Shown: in pieces, positions 1-8,977 of the stretch
Layout of the letters: every line of letters begins with the position of its first letter
How positions within the stretch are numbered: position 1 is the stretch's first letter
Origin: Acanthosoma haemorrhoidale
Lineage: Eukaryota; Arthropoda; Insecta; Hemiptera; Acanthosomatidae
Reading direction: 5' to 3'
Assembly (NCBI GenBank): GCA_930367205.1
Contig: OV884014.1
Location: 108,476,138 to 108,540,137 of the forward strand
DNA: 64,000 nucleotides
Notes under the pieces: model-generated
The model's database searches: none
Told to the model about the DNA's origin: nothing
The model's input: only the letters and a program-made list of their open reading frames with translations
Made by a program: the position numbers and the translations under genes

Positions 1-603
1 TGTTGATTGATGATGACCCCACATTCACACTACTTCTTCATCGCTGACTGTACACCGGATATCCACCACCCACCCACGCTCCCCATTGTTTGGAGAGTGA
101 ACATCGAGAAGAATTTCTTCTTCTCCACTTGGGATCTCCGGTAAGAGGTTATTTTGCTAGTACACACACCAGTTATCTCCAGATTCATCTCACACCATCC
201 TTTTACTTGCAAGAATAGAAGACTATTGACTTTTGGTGATTGACACTGTTAAATTTAGTAAATATAGTATCGTAAATTCATTTTTATTTATATTAAAGCG
301 TAAAGACATTTATATTTTTGTTATCTATGTTTCTTTCATTTTATTTTTCGATTACTAACCCAATTGCTAACATTACTTTTTTTTGTTTATACATACGATC
401 ATTACATATGTATTGCCAGTTTATAATTTTAGTTTTTTTTGTATAATCTTTCCTCGATTATATTTTGTGTACACAATCTTGTTTTTTGTTGTTTTTCTGG
501 GAAAATGCAGGCACCCATTCTTGAACTTTTTTTCTGAATTTCACAGCCAGTAATTTGCAAGGGACAGAAGTTCGGCGACGTAATTTTACTAGCCCCTTCT
601 TCC
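1..603. other. AT-rich flank, no gene seen
   Basis: No coding frame with recognisable motifs on either strand. The first 220 bases are less AT-rich than the rest; from about 230 to 540 the sequence is T-rich and low in complexity. It flanks the outer end of the minus-strand LTR that begins at about 604. Confidence 0.5.
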
Positions 604-1080
604 ACACCGACAATGCACTATGTTCAATAGAAGAGGTACAGAGGTTTCATAAAGAATAAGGCATGTTTTCAGAGTTCGAGCGGAAGTGAAACAAGCATAG
701 TTACAGGTCGCCAGAGAGTCTGCAAAGAGACTGATTTACAGGGCCAGAACCCTGGTTTAAATACCGTTTCTGCTGGGAGGCTGCGAGGGTCTAATCCGGT
801 AGCGGTTCCCGCGCACACCTGTCACAAGGCGCGTGACCGGAAGAGAGGCCTAAAAGGGCCGCTTAGTTTACGACTGTTTATGGCTGTCAGGTAGGACCTC
901 TTTGCTCTTAGGCCAGTGTGTACCTGGCTGTTTATGACTGTTTCCCTTCCGTGTTTTATTGCTTAGCACTTTACAATGATTTACAATACTTTTAGTACCT
1001 GTTATTTTACTTTTGCTTACAATATATATGCACTGTATGAGTATAGGGTGATTTAACTTATGTAGTTAGCGGTCGCAACA
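604..1080 (-). mobile_element. 3' LTR of a gypsy-type retrotransposon (LTR family A)
   Basis: Read on the minus strand this block begins TGTTGCGACC at 1080 and ends near 604 in a stretch matching the ends of two other LTR copies (61408-61572 and 63265-63985): the shared run around 'TTGTCGGT' and the upstream segment 'CGCTCGAACTCTGAA'. A polypurine tract and an integrase tail lie just upstream on the same strand, which identifies it as the 3' LTR. The outer end is placed by homology only. A target duplication was not established. Confidence 0.7.
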
Positions 1081-1596
1081 CAGCTCCCCCAAATTACCCT
1101 ATGCTCGGTAAAGTTTGACAGTTTTTTTATATTGAATTACATTACATAATAAAAACGTACATGATACAAACATATTTCTATCAATCTTTGTTAAATGCTT
1201 ACACTTTTGTGTACATTGGAAATTATTTGTCAAACAATTATTACAAAAAAAATTTTTTATCTTTCACATGAATGAGAATAAAAGAATCAACATTTTACTC
1301 GATAACAGACCAAGTTAGCTAATTAAAATGTAACGACTACCAACAGTTAAAAGTATTTAGATATACATATTTACATACACGTTTGACTAACACTATTTTA
1401 CAATTGTTGTGGTCTATTGATCGCTGTTAACATTTACGAACGATAAAAAAACAAAAAAACATAAGATATAAAATGACTTACAGTAACAAGTGGTAGCTTT
1501 AGGTCATAATATAGTATATAAAAATATTACACCGTATGTTTCGAAACGACTTATAAAAAATTAATTTATATCTTATCAGTAATGTTTATTTCATAT
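1081..1596 (-). other. Polypurine tract and 3' untranslated part of the minus-strand gypsy element
   Basis: Immediately inside the LTR the minus strand reads a purine-rich run (TTTGGGGGAGCTG, about 1081-1094), the expected position of the polypurine tract that primes plus-strand DNA synthesis. Between it and the integrase stop at 1597 lie about 500 bases of AT-rich sequence with no long frame on either strand. Confidence 0.6.
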
Positions 1597-2128
1597 TTAC
1601 CGTCGCGCTACCGAACTTCTCGTGCAGAGGTATGGTGGTGGAGTGTTTCCTAATTCCTCTGGTTCACCCGGTGAAGGTAAACTTTCGGCGGTGTTTAGCA
1701 AATAGGCTGGCTTTACACGGTCTACGGAAATGCGAGTCTCTTTATTATCTGCCCTTATGACCAAGGTTTTATTCTTCCTGCTGACTACGAGGTGCGGGCC
1801 AGTATAAGCCGGTTCTAGGCTACGGCGGTGTTCTTGTCGAACGAAAACGTGAGTGCAGTTGAAGGGGTCTTTGCTGACGAACGTCTTCTTCGTGTCTTTC
1901 CGGTGTTGAGTGATGTTGCGTCGAACGTCAAGATCTACTTGTGTTGGTGTAAAGTATTCTCCGGGAAGGCGTAAGGGTTTTTGGTATGTTCGCTCGGCTA
2001 CACTGCACCCTAGGTCCTCTTTGATTACACTTCGTAGGCCGAGCAGGACTGCTGGCAGGCTTCGCGTCCACTGACGGTGTTGTGAATGGGCGGTTAGTGC
2101 GGCTTTAAGCGAGCGGAGTAGTACATAA
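1597..2128 (-). pseudogene. C-terminal part of a Ty3/gypsy integrase (pol tail)
   Basis: A continuous minus-strand frame of about 175 codons with no ATG of its own ends at a TAA at 1597-1599. Its order of motifs is that of gypsy-like integrase C-termini: the 'LKAAL' helix, 'LPAVLLGLR', the 'KEDLGCS' turn and 'RLPGE', then 'HVFVRQ', a 'YTGPHLV' strand motif and 'DRVKPAY'. The catalytic D,D-35-E core is absent: the frame loses similarity just before the LKAAL helix at about 2128, where the copy has been cut. It sits in the correct order and orientation relative to the polypurine tract and LTR, so it is the 3' part of one element. It was inferred from motif recognition only. Confidence 0.75.
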
Positions 2129-2339
2129 AGGCGGGTTGAGCATGAGTTCGAGGGAGATGACCTTGAAGGGTGTCGTATCGCGTTATCTCGTGACCTTGAG
2201 GTGATTGACCGTCCTCGGGGGGTGTAATTTCGGGAAATGGGTTTGTCCTTGGGAGGTGATAAGAGTTTATGAGTGTGTCAGGAGCCGCTAGATGGTAGAT
2301 GTGGCAACCTCGCAATGCAGATCTGACAACGTTGCATGA

Positions 2340-2412
2340 GGGGCGAGCCCCTGTGACGTACAGTGTCCTTGTGACGCTCAGCGGGGGCGAGCCCCTGTGA
2401 CGTACAGTGTCC
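2340..2412. repeat. Short direct repeat, two 29-bp copies 44 bp apart
   Basis: The block from GGGGCGAGCCCC through GTGACGTACAGTGTCC occurs at 2340-2368 and again, identically, at 2384-2412. Each copy contains the near-palindrome GGGGCGAGCCCC followed by a TGACGT core resembling a CRE half. It is GC-rich in otherwise AT-rich DNA and lies between the truncated gypsy integrase and the virus-like element. Function unknown. Confidence 0.8.
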
Positions 2413-2559
2413 ACGTGATGAGATATAAGGTGTGGCCCATTCATAGTTCCGCCCAAGTCGCGGGTCTCTCATAGGTCGGTTGTAGTATGGTATTAATGTG
2501 GGTGGGGGGGGGAAATGTGTCTTTAATCGCAGGGCGTCTGTTCTTTCAATTAGTTCAAG

Positions 2560-2814
2560 ATGTGTAAGCGCTTAGGTTGGAGCCTGAGTTATGAGAATGA
2601 TTGTCTGTCTACATTTGTTGGATGGTCTTCACCGGTGAGTGCCGTTAAGCTTGCATCAGCAGGATTTTATTATTTGAAAAAATCAGCCCGAACAAGGTGT
2701 CCTTTTTGTGGAGTAATATTACACGAATGGTTGGTACATGACGGCCCTTTTGTAGATCACAAGAAATGGGCTAAATATTGTCCGTTTATCGAGTACTTGG
2801 AACAACTAGAGTAG
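2560..2814 (+). CDS. Small BIR-domain protein (IAP-like)
   Basis: 84 codons from an ATG at 2560, intact. The second half matches a baculoviral IAP repeat: a W at the start ('FVGWSS'), 'LASAGFYYL', then the zinc ligands C-x2-C ('CPFC'), a W ('LHEW'), an acidic stretch, H-x3-W ('DHKKW') and a final C ('YCPF'). BIR domains bind caspases or their antagonists, and insect large DNA viruses and some adintovirus-like elements carry them as apoptosis inhibitors. This one is a single domain with no RING finger. It lies 5' of the polymerase genes on the same strand, so it is probably part of the virus-like element, but a host origin or a separate exon fragment cannot be excluded. Domain assignment is by eye. 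Confidence 0.65.
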   Translation: MCKRLGWSLSYENDCLSTFVGWSSPVSAVKLASAGFYYLKKSARTRCPFCGVILHEWLVHDGPFVDHKKWAKYCPFIEYLEQLE

Positions 2815-2866
2815 CTACCATTATTACTAATAGATGAAGTTGATAATAAAAAAGAAAACAGCTAAC

Positions 2867-3007
2867 ATGCGTAAGAGGTTTACACGTTTTATTCAAGAAC
2901 TTGCACATTTAAAGGCCCAAATAGTTTTATATGAAATAAAAAAAAACGAGATAAATCAACTAGTAAAAAAAATAGAAAAAATTCATCTATCCCCACCTCT
3001 CTGTTAA
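2867..3007 (+). CDS. Small Lys-rich coiled-coil-like ORF
   Basis: 46 codons from ATG 2867 to TAA 3005-3007. The product is rich in Lys, Ile and Leu, with a heptad-like run ('LAHLKAQIVLYEIKKNEINQ') suggesting one amphipathic helix. It lies 52 bases after the BIR ORF and 29 bases before the next ATG on the same strand, as in compact viral gene clusters. No family recognised. Its AT-rich codons match the polymerase. Confidence 0.35.
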   Translation: MRKRFTRFIQELAHLKAQIVLYEIKKNEINQLVKKIEKIHLSPPLC

Positions 3008-3036
3008 ATCTTTTAGTCTCGTTGAAGCCTAGCAAG

Positions 3037-3513
3037 ATGGAGGGTCCACGACGATTGGAACTAGTGACTGAGTACCACATCACTTGTAGCAAACTAGTTC
3101 GAGTTGGTCTTTGTGATTTTGTGCCCACTGTCGCTGTCATCGACAAGAAAACAACAGTGTATATGGATACAGAAGAATGGAAATTCATTGTCGACTAAGT
3201 TCCAAGGATGTTGTCTCTTTTGCAAAGCAGGCCCAAGAAAGTGGAGGTAGAAGACCGACTAGGATGTAAAAATGTAAATTGCATATTTTCCAAGAGAGGG
3301 AGGAACAAGATCATGAAAATTGAACAAAACGATATATATATATATGCGTTCACTGAGGAGGAATTAGCAAGCTATAGAGGTACAGTATATTTAAATATAT
3401 AATAAATATAGTATTTTTTTTGATTAGCTAAGTGATTATTCTCGTTTTTAGGAGAGCTGAAATTTCAATACCTCGGAAAAAAGAAAAATGCATATGACAT
3501 TAAATTCGAATAG
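3037..3513 (+). pseudogene. Small unassigned protein of the virus-like element, in-frame stop, possible intron
   Basis: An ATG at 3037 opens 53 codons closed by a TAA at 3196; the same frame continues from ATG 3208. The second part reaches a well-formed donor (AGAG|GTACAG, intron from 3380) and a pyrimidine-rich acceptor (CTCGTTTTTAG, ending 3451). Removing these 72 bases would join frames and give a basic C-terminal tail ending at TAG 3511-3513. Read through without splicing, the frame stops at 3402. The product has no recognised domain. Position next to the polymerase suggests a small DNA-binding or accessory protein, but that is only inference. The internal TAA means it is either two genes or one broken gene. 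Confidence 0.4.
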
Positions 3514-6500
3514 TTTTATTTAGGAGGTTTTTGCTATTTTTTTTATATTTTTAACGCAAATAATTATTTATGTGATCAATGTGGATTATTAATAGCAAAT
3601 AGAAGACACAGATGTAAATGGTTGTTTTTCTATTGTCAAGGCTGTGGCAAAGAAATTAATAGAAAGTTTAATTTTGAACGTCATAAATTAACTTGTAAAG
3701 CTGCTAGTGGGGTTAGTAGGAATGATACACCTAACGCGAACACAATGGAGATTCCCTTTAAAAAAAGAAAATATAGTATGTTTGACAGGCAGATGCGTGA
3801 GAAGGCGATTGCACAAGAAAACGGTATAATTAGAGCTTCGTTAGGAAAGTCGGTTGAAGATATTTACATTCCTAACGATGATAAAAAATTATTAGCCCAC
3901 GAATTTTTAAATAATAAAAAAGAAGTTTTAGTAAATTTACTAAATTCTTATGTTGACGAATGGAACACTTTTAAAATAAATATAATGTTAGAATGCACAT
4001 ACATTAAGAAAAATGAAAATACTATTAGTGAAAGAACAGATTTTAATTTTAAATCGAAAGTTAGTACGCTAGATGTTTCTATGAACCTACAAAATTACAT
4101 TGAAACAATTTTTGAAAAAATTTTAGAGGAACAGGACGAGTTTGAAAAAAAAGGTTCCGGTTGGATGTATACCTCTGCAAACTATATCTGCCTACATTTA
4201 ACTAAATATAAACGAATAAATAAAATAAATAAAAAGGATCTCAATAAATTGAATTACCTAAAAAAATACGGGACAAACGTTGTGTTATAAATGTAAGAAA
4301 TAATACTAATGATTGCTTCCGTTTAGCTATATTGATTGTGATAATATTAGATCAAATGACTTTAATGCATACAAAAACATTCAAACTCCATATTCCTTTG
4401 ATTCTATATCGTTCCCGACACCAATTAAGGATATCAAAAGATTTGAAAATTTAAATAATCTGTCTATAAATGTTTATGGCTTAGATGAGACAAATAATGT
4501 GTATCCGATTAGAATTAGTAAAAAGGAAAATTATGATAAAATGTTTGATTTATTGTTTACACAAAATGGGGAAAATTTTCACTATTGCTTGATCACAAAT
4601 CTTTCACGATTAGTAAGTTCTCAAATATCTTTGCACAAATGTGCATATAGCATCTGTCGTAGATGTCTGTCCGTATTTCCAAAGACGTATGTAAACAAGT
4701 ATGGGAAAAATGGTGATGAGCGAAAGCGTGAACATGAATTATTTTGTCGTAATCATAAACGTTTGCGTAATTCCTAGTAGTTCTGAAAATTATATAAGTT
4801 TCACTATAAAATTTAAAGGATGTAGAACAAAAATACGATTTGTTGACTCGTTTTACTTTCTATCATCGAGTTTGGATACATTAGTGAACAATTTACAAAA
4901 TCAACCCAAATCAATTAATGAAATATTTCCAAATATGGCTAGTATTATTAATGATGAAAACAAAATTAAATTACTTACAAGGAAAGGGGTATTTCCATAC
5001 AATTATTTTAATTCGTTTGAATGTCTAAATGAAACTCAACTACCTTCTAAAAAATCATTTTTTAATGAATTATCAAAAAAATCCATTAGCGATGTAGACT
5101 ATGAACATGCAGAAAGTGTGTGGGAAACGTTTAAAATCAAAACATTAAAAGATTATGTAGAATTATATGTACAAACCGATGTAATTCTGTTGTGCGAAGT
5201 TTTTGAAACCTTCCGCCTTCTCTGTCTACAAATTTATCAATTGGATCCACCATGGTTTTTTACTTTACCTCAGCTATCGTGGAATGCAATGTTGAAATAT
5301 ATTCAAATAAAATTAGATGTAATAAAAGATATTATAGTACAGTTTTTTGAAAAGGGAATAAGGGGAGGTATTCGCCAAGTCGTTTCCCGCTATGCCAAAG
5401 CTAACAATAAATATTTAAGTGAGTACGATTCTACTAAACCCAGTAATTATTTATTATATGTAGATGTTAACAATCTTTATGGTTATGCCATGAACCTTCC
5501 CCTGCCATATGCCGAATTTGAGTGGACTGATGAAATAGTAAATGTATTAGATCTGGAAAACAATTCAGAAACCGGTTATATGCTAGATGTTGATATTGAG
5601 TACCCCGTAGAAATTCATGATAATCATTCTCAACTACCTTTTTTACCTGAAAAAAATAATCCACCTGATGCAAAAACTGTTAAACTATTAACGACTTTGC
5701 TACCCAAAACACGTTATATAGCACATTATGTGAATTTAAAACAAGCTTTACAACTGGGGGTAAAAATTTCAAAAATTCACAGAGTATTAAAGTTTAAACA
5801 AAAGAATTGGTTGGCACCATACATAGAAATTAATTCAAAGATGAGGGCATCTGCAAAAAATACATTCGAGTCAGATTTTTACAAATTGATGAATAACAGT
5901 TGCTTTGGTAAATTTATGGAGAACGTGCGTAACAGAATCGATTTAAAAATAGTAACCAATGAAAAATCATTATTTCGTCAAGTAAACAAACCAAATTTTA
6001 AAGGCAGGATTATATTTGCAGATAATGTAACAGCAGTCCAGTTGGAAAAAGACAGTATTATTTTTGATAAACCGTTGTATGTAGGATTCTCCGTGCTAGA
6101 ATTGAGCAAAGTTTTGATGTATCATTACCACTATAATGTTTTCTTGAAAAAATATGGTATAGAAAATGTTACCTTATGCTATACAGACACCGATTCATTT
6201 TTATACAATATTAGGACGGAAGATGTGTATTCTGATATATCCGGAGAGTTACAAAAATATTTTGATACAAGCAATTTATTTACAATTTTCCTACTTCTCA
6301 TTTCTGTCATTCTGCGAAAAACAAAAAAGTAGTTGGTCTGTTGAAAGATGAAACCTTTGGAGATCCTATAGTGGAATTTGTCGGGTTGAGACCTAAAATG
6401 TATTCTTACATAACAAACAAAGATATAACGGTTAAAAAGTCAAAGGGAATAAAAAAATCAGCTTTTGACGATTTTACTTTTAACGATTACTTAAACACAC

Positions 6501-6672
6501 TTAAAGAAAGTAAATGCGTATATTCTTCGTTTTATATAATTCAATCTAAAAAACATAACGTTCAAACTTCACTAATAAATAAATAGTCATTGTGCTCATT
6601 TGATGACAAAAGGCGTACATTAAGCGATGGAGTGCAAACACTCCCTTATGGTCACTATAGCCTTGATGAATG
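3514..6672 (+). pseudogene. Polinton-type protein-primed DNA polymerase B, broken and internally deleted
   Basis: Spread over several frames: about 3514-4290, 4272-4337, 4313-4777, 4701-6290 and 6290-6672. The N-terminus has two cysteine/histidine zinc-finger-like motifs (CDQC...H-x3-C, then CQGC...H-x4-C). Next come a region ending 'GSGWMY', typical of Maverick polymerases, and a CxxC motif region near 4650. Polymerase motif A is DVNNLYG (5460-5483), motif B KLMNNSCFGK (5883-5912) and motif C YTDTDS (6180-6197), all intact. Exo III-like 'YVQTDV' is present near 5166. The stretch that should carry exo I (D-x-E) and exo II between the finger region and 'FVDSFYF' (4845) is missing, a deletion at about 4770-4785. 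There is an in-frame TAG at 6584. The enzyme would replicate the element from a protein-primed terminus; this copy cannot. Confidence 0.8.
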
Positions 6673-6915
6673 AAAAAACAACCGTTCAATTTAATTTGTA
6701 TTGTAAATGAAAAAAGGTTTTTAAATCAAGGTAATGTCTAATTGTAGTATTATTAATAATTGCTTAGAATAAGCATAGGTTAAAAAGAACAACAATTTGT
6801 AAGTACTAGATTTATTTTTTTAATGTAGAGTAACAATACATATAATGTATACAGTTTTTGTAAAAAAATAATAAATGTCTATTATAAGAGTAAGTGTTTT
6901 GTTTCTTTCACAACA
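6673..6915. other. Spacer between convergent polymerase and integrase
   Basis: About 240 AT-rich bases between the polymerase stop on the plus strand and the integrase stop on the minus strand. No frame of interest. The convergent arrangement makes this the likely shared 3' untranslated and polyadenylation region of the element. Confidence 0.5.
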
Positions 6916-7852
6916 TTATGCAATATCCTTCCTGTCAATCCAACTACGTTCTTCTAATCCCAACCACTTTACATACAATTTATTTCCTTTTCTTTTTAAA
7001 ACCCTCTCTACAAGGTATATATTTGGATATTTAACTTTTTGCAGCTCTTCTTCATAGAATGCACCACTAATCGTTTGTTCTTTCAGATCTTCCAGTAAGT
7101 AAGTGAAAGGGTATGTCTTTTGAATCTTGACTATCTTAAAAATTTCACTTGACCAATTTAAAACATATCCTTTTGAAAATATGGATTTTTGTTTAGATAT
7201 TCTGACAAAATCATCTTCTTCAAATTTCTGCTGTCGTATTACTTTACATATAGTATATGAAGAATAGACATTACTTTTTCAAATATTTTTCTACTTTTTT
7301 ATGGTGAGCATCAATTGGACTCATACCTATAGTCCTATGAAATGACGAATTATACTCTTGTAAAATTTGAGGTAGGAAATCTAAAAATTTATAATTTCCA
7401 TGCATGCTGAAGGCTTTCCACATTTTTCCTTTTAATGTTCTATTAAACCTTTCTACAATGGAAGCTTTCATATTAGAAAAAGTGGAATAATGATTAACAG
7501 AGTATTGTTTCATTAAAGATTTAAACTTGGAATTGTAAAATTCCTTTCCCTGATCGCTTTAAATATTTTTCGGAGTTTGTCTACTCGAACGAAACACACT
7601 CTCTATTGCTTTAGTCACATTGTCCGCTGATTTCAGCTTTAGAGGCATGGCCCAAGCATATTTGGTAAAACCGTCGATAACTGTCAATAAATATTTGTGG
7701 CCTTTATTTTCTCGAGAATAAGGTATCATCTCTACTAGATCTATCTGCCACAAGTCATTTATTCCTTTCAAAACCGTCTTTCGCCTGGGATATTTTTTGC
7801 GTGCTGGCTTATGTAATTCATTTACAACAGTCCTTTTTATGTTTGAATCCAT
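6916..7852 (-). pseudogene. Polinton-type integrase with C-terminal chromodomain, broken
   Basis: Minus-strand frames read in order: an RRK-rich N-terminal linker, the first catalytic Asp in 'WQIDLVEM' (about 7740), the second in 'SDQGKEF' (about 7553) and the Glu in 'IVERFNRTLK' (about 7455), so the D,D-35-E triad is present. An in-frame TAA sits just before the second Asp (about 7559) and a one-base frameshift follows 'KYLKK' (about 7270). The C-terminal piece (6916-7260) has an SH3-like strand region ('DDFVRIS') and then a chromodomain: 'YLVERVLKRKGNKLYVKWLGL' and 'SWIDRKDI'. Polinton integrases insert the element and often carry this histone-binding module. The zinc-binding N-terminus may extend to about 7950. 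It is convergent with the polymerase. Confidence 0.8.
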
Positions 7853-7957
7853 CTATAACTTCTCTTTGAGTATTTTGTTAAGATGTCCGCGTGTGAGCGC
7901 ATCAGATTCCTTCTCAGACTCATCTACGTACTGAAACTCATTATAAAAATATGTACA

Positions 7958-8743
7958 TTAATATACTATATTTTCTTCTCGCAGCTCTTCAATTAGCGAT
8001 TCTATTTCGTTTTGATGACCTTCATGCCCTGCATAACTTGAAGACATTAGCAGCCTAAGACGATTGACTAGTTCGTTTGGGTCGTTCCAATACTCGTACA
8101 GAGGTTTATTGGCTCTCATAAGACCAGATCCCCGTTTGTAAGGGTGAGAACGGAGTGAAGTTAGCCTGCTCGAAGCTGATAATGTGGAGGAAGGGGGGTG
8201 AGGTTTTAAAGTTTGAGGTGGAAATAACTTCGATATGATATTTCTATATTTCTCAGACCTGTTTCCTAATACTCCCCGTTCCTCACTATAGCCTTTTTTA
8301 TGAGCATTGGTTGAGAGTAAAATATTATTATAATTTTCCAAGTCGTACTCTGTGTAATCTTTAGGATTTTTTAAGTAGAGTAGCTCCAGCAATCCCAGTG
8401 TTCGTTCATGAACCACATCGTTAATAGACATATCATCACTGTTTGCGAAAAGCTGAACATCAGTCGAGTCACCAATGGCTAATCCCCCAGAAGGCATGAC
8501 TCTAATGCCGTAACGAGAGTCATGTGTCTTATCACCTTTCAACATCTTATCCAAGTATTCTCTCTGTAGATTTCCAAATGTGGCGAGGTGCTCTTTAAAT
8601 TCTGCTTCTCCCTTTGGAGTTTGAGCATATTCTTTAACTTTTTCTGATAGTGGTTCATCTGTCTCATACTCACCCTCATCTACTTCTGGTGATATGAACT
8701 CATGAGTAAATAGGGAGAAATAATAAAAACTGATGAAGAATAA
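7958..8743 (-). pseudogene. Conserved Polinton/adintovirus protein of unknown function
   Basis: The minus-strand frame is open from 8743 to the stop at 7958; the first ATG is at 8554, but similarity to the family seems to start upstream, so the true start is uncertain or lost. Recognisable blocks are 'YGIRVMPSGGLAIGDS', 'LGLLELLYLKNPKDYTEYD', 'YWNDPNELVNRLRLL' and 'GHQNEIESLIEELRE'. This combination recurs in arthropod and cnidarian Mavericks next to the integrase; its role is not established as far as I know. An acidic segment precedes the first block. The frame itself has no internal stop below 8554. It lies just upstream of the integrase on the same strand. Confidence 0.6.
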
Positions 8744-8977
8744 TTAAGCTCCAAAAATAACAGAAAGAGAAAGAAACAGAGAGAGTAATAATTTTAAAAA
8801 CATGATTGTAAAATAAAAAACATTATGATACAATTCGTAAACCAAACCGGAAATGCCAACTTGTAAAATATTTTCAGCTGCTACAGCAGTCATTGTGATT
8901 CCTTTGTACTTTTCAATGACTATAAAGGTTAAAGATAAAACAACTAATCTAATGATAAAACAAAAGATAATTGTCAA
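8744..8977 (-). CDS. Short hydrophobic ORF with two membrane segments
   Basis: 77 codons from an ATG at 8977. Hydrophobic stretches near residues 1-22 and 50-76 predict two membrane helices with a short loop. It is in the same frame as the downstream conserved Polinton protein, separated only by one TAA, so it could be a separate small membrane protein of the element, a decayed N-terminal extension, or chance in T/A-rich DNA. No family recognised. Confidence 0.3.
   Translation of the reverse strand: MTIIFCFIIRLVVLSLTFIVIEKYKGITMTAVAAENILQVGISGLVYELYHNVFYFTIMFLKLLLSLFLSLSVIFGA

Noticed and set aside
2094..2472. Minus-strand frames of 120 and 64 codons
   Set aside because: They overlap each other and the integrase remnant in other registers, include the duplicated GC-rich 29-mer and show no domain.
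2889..3188. 99-codon minus-strand frame opposite the small plus-strand ORFs
   Set aside because: It is a shadow of plus-strand ORFs with better context; Phe/Leu-rich translation of A-rich antisense DNA.
3188..3230. Intron of about 41 nt that would remove the in-frame TAA at 3196
   Set aside because: GT and AG ends can be found, but 41 nt is shorter than usual animal introns and the branch region is poor. The stop is reported as a break or gene boundary instead.
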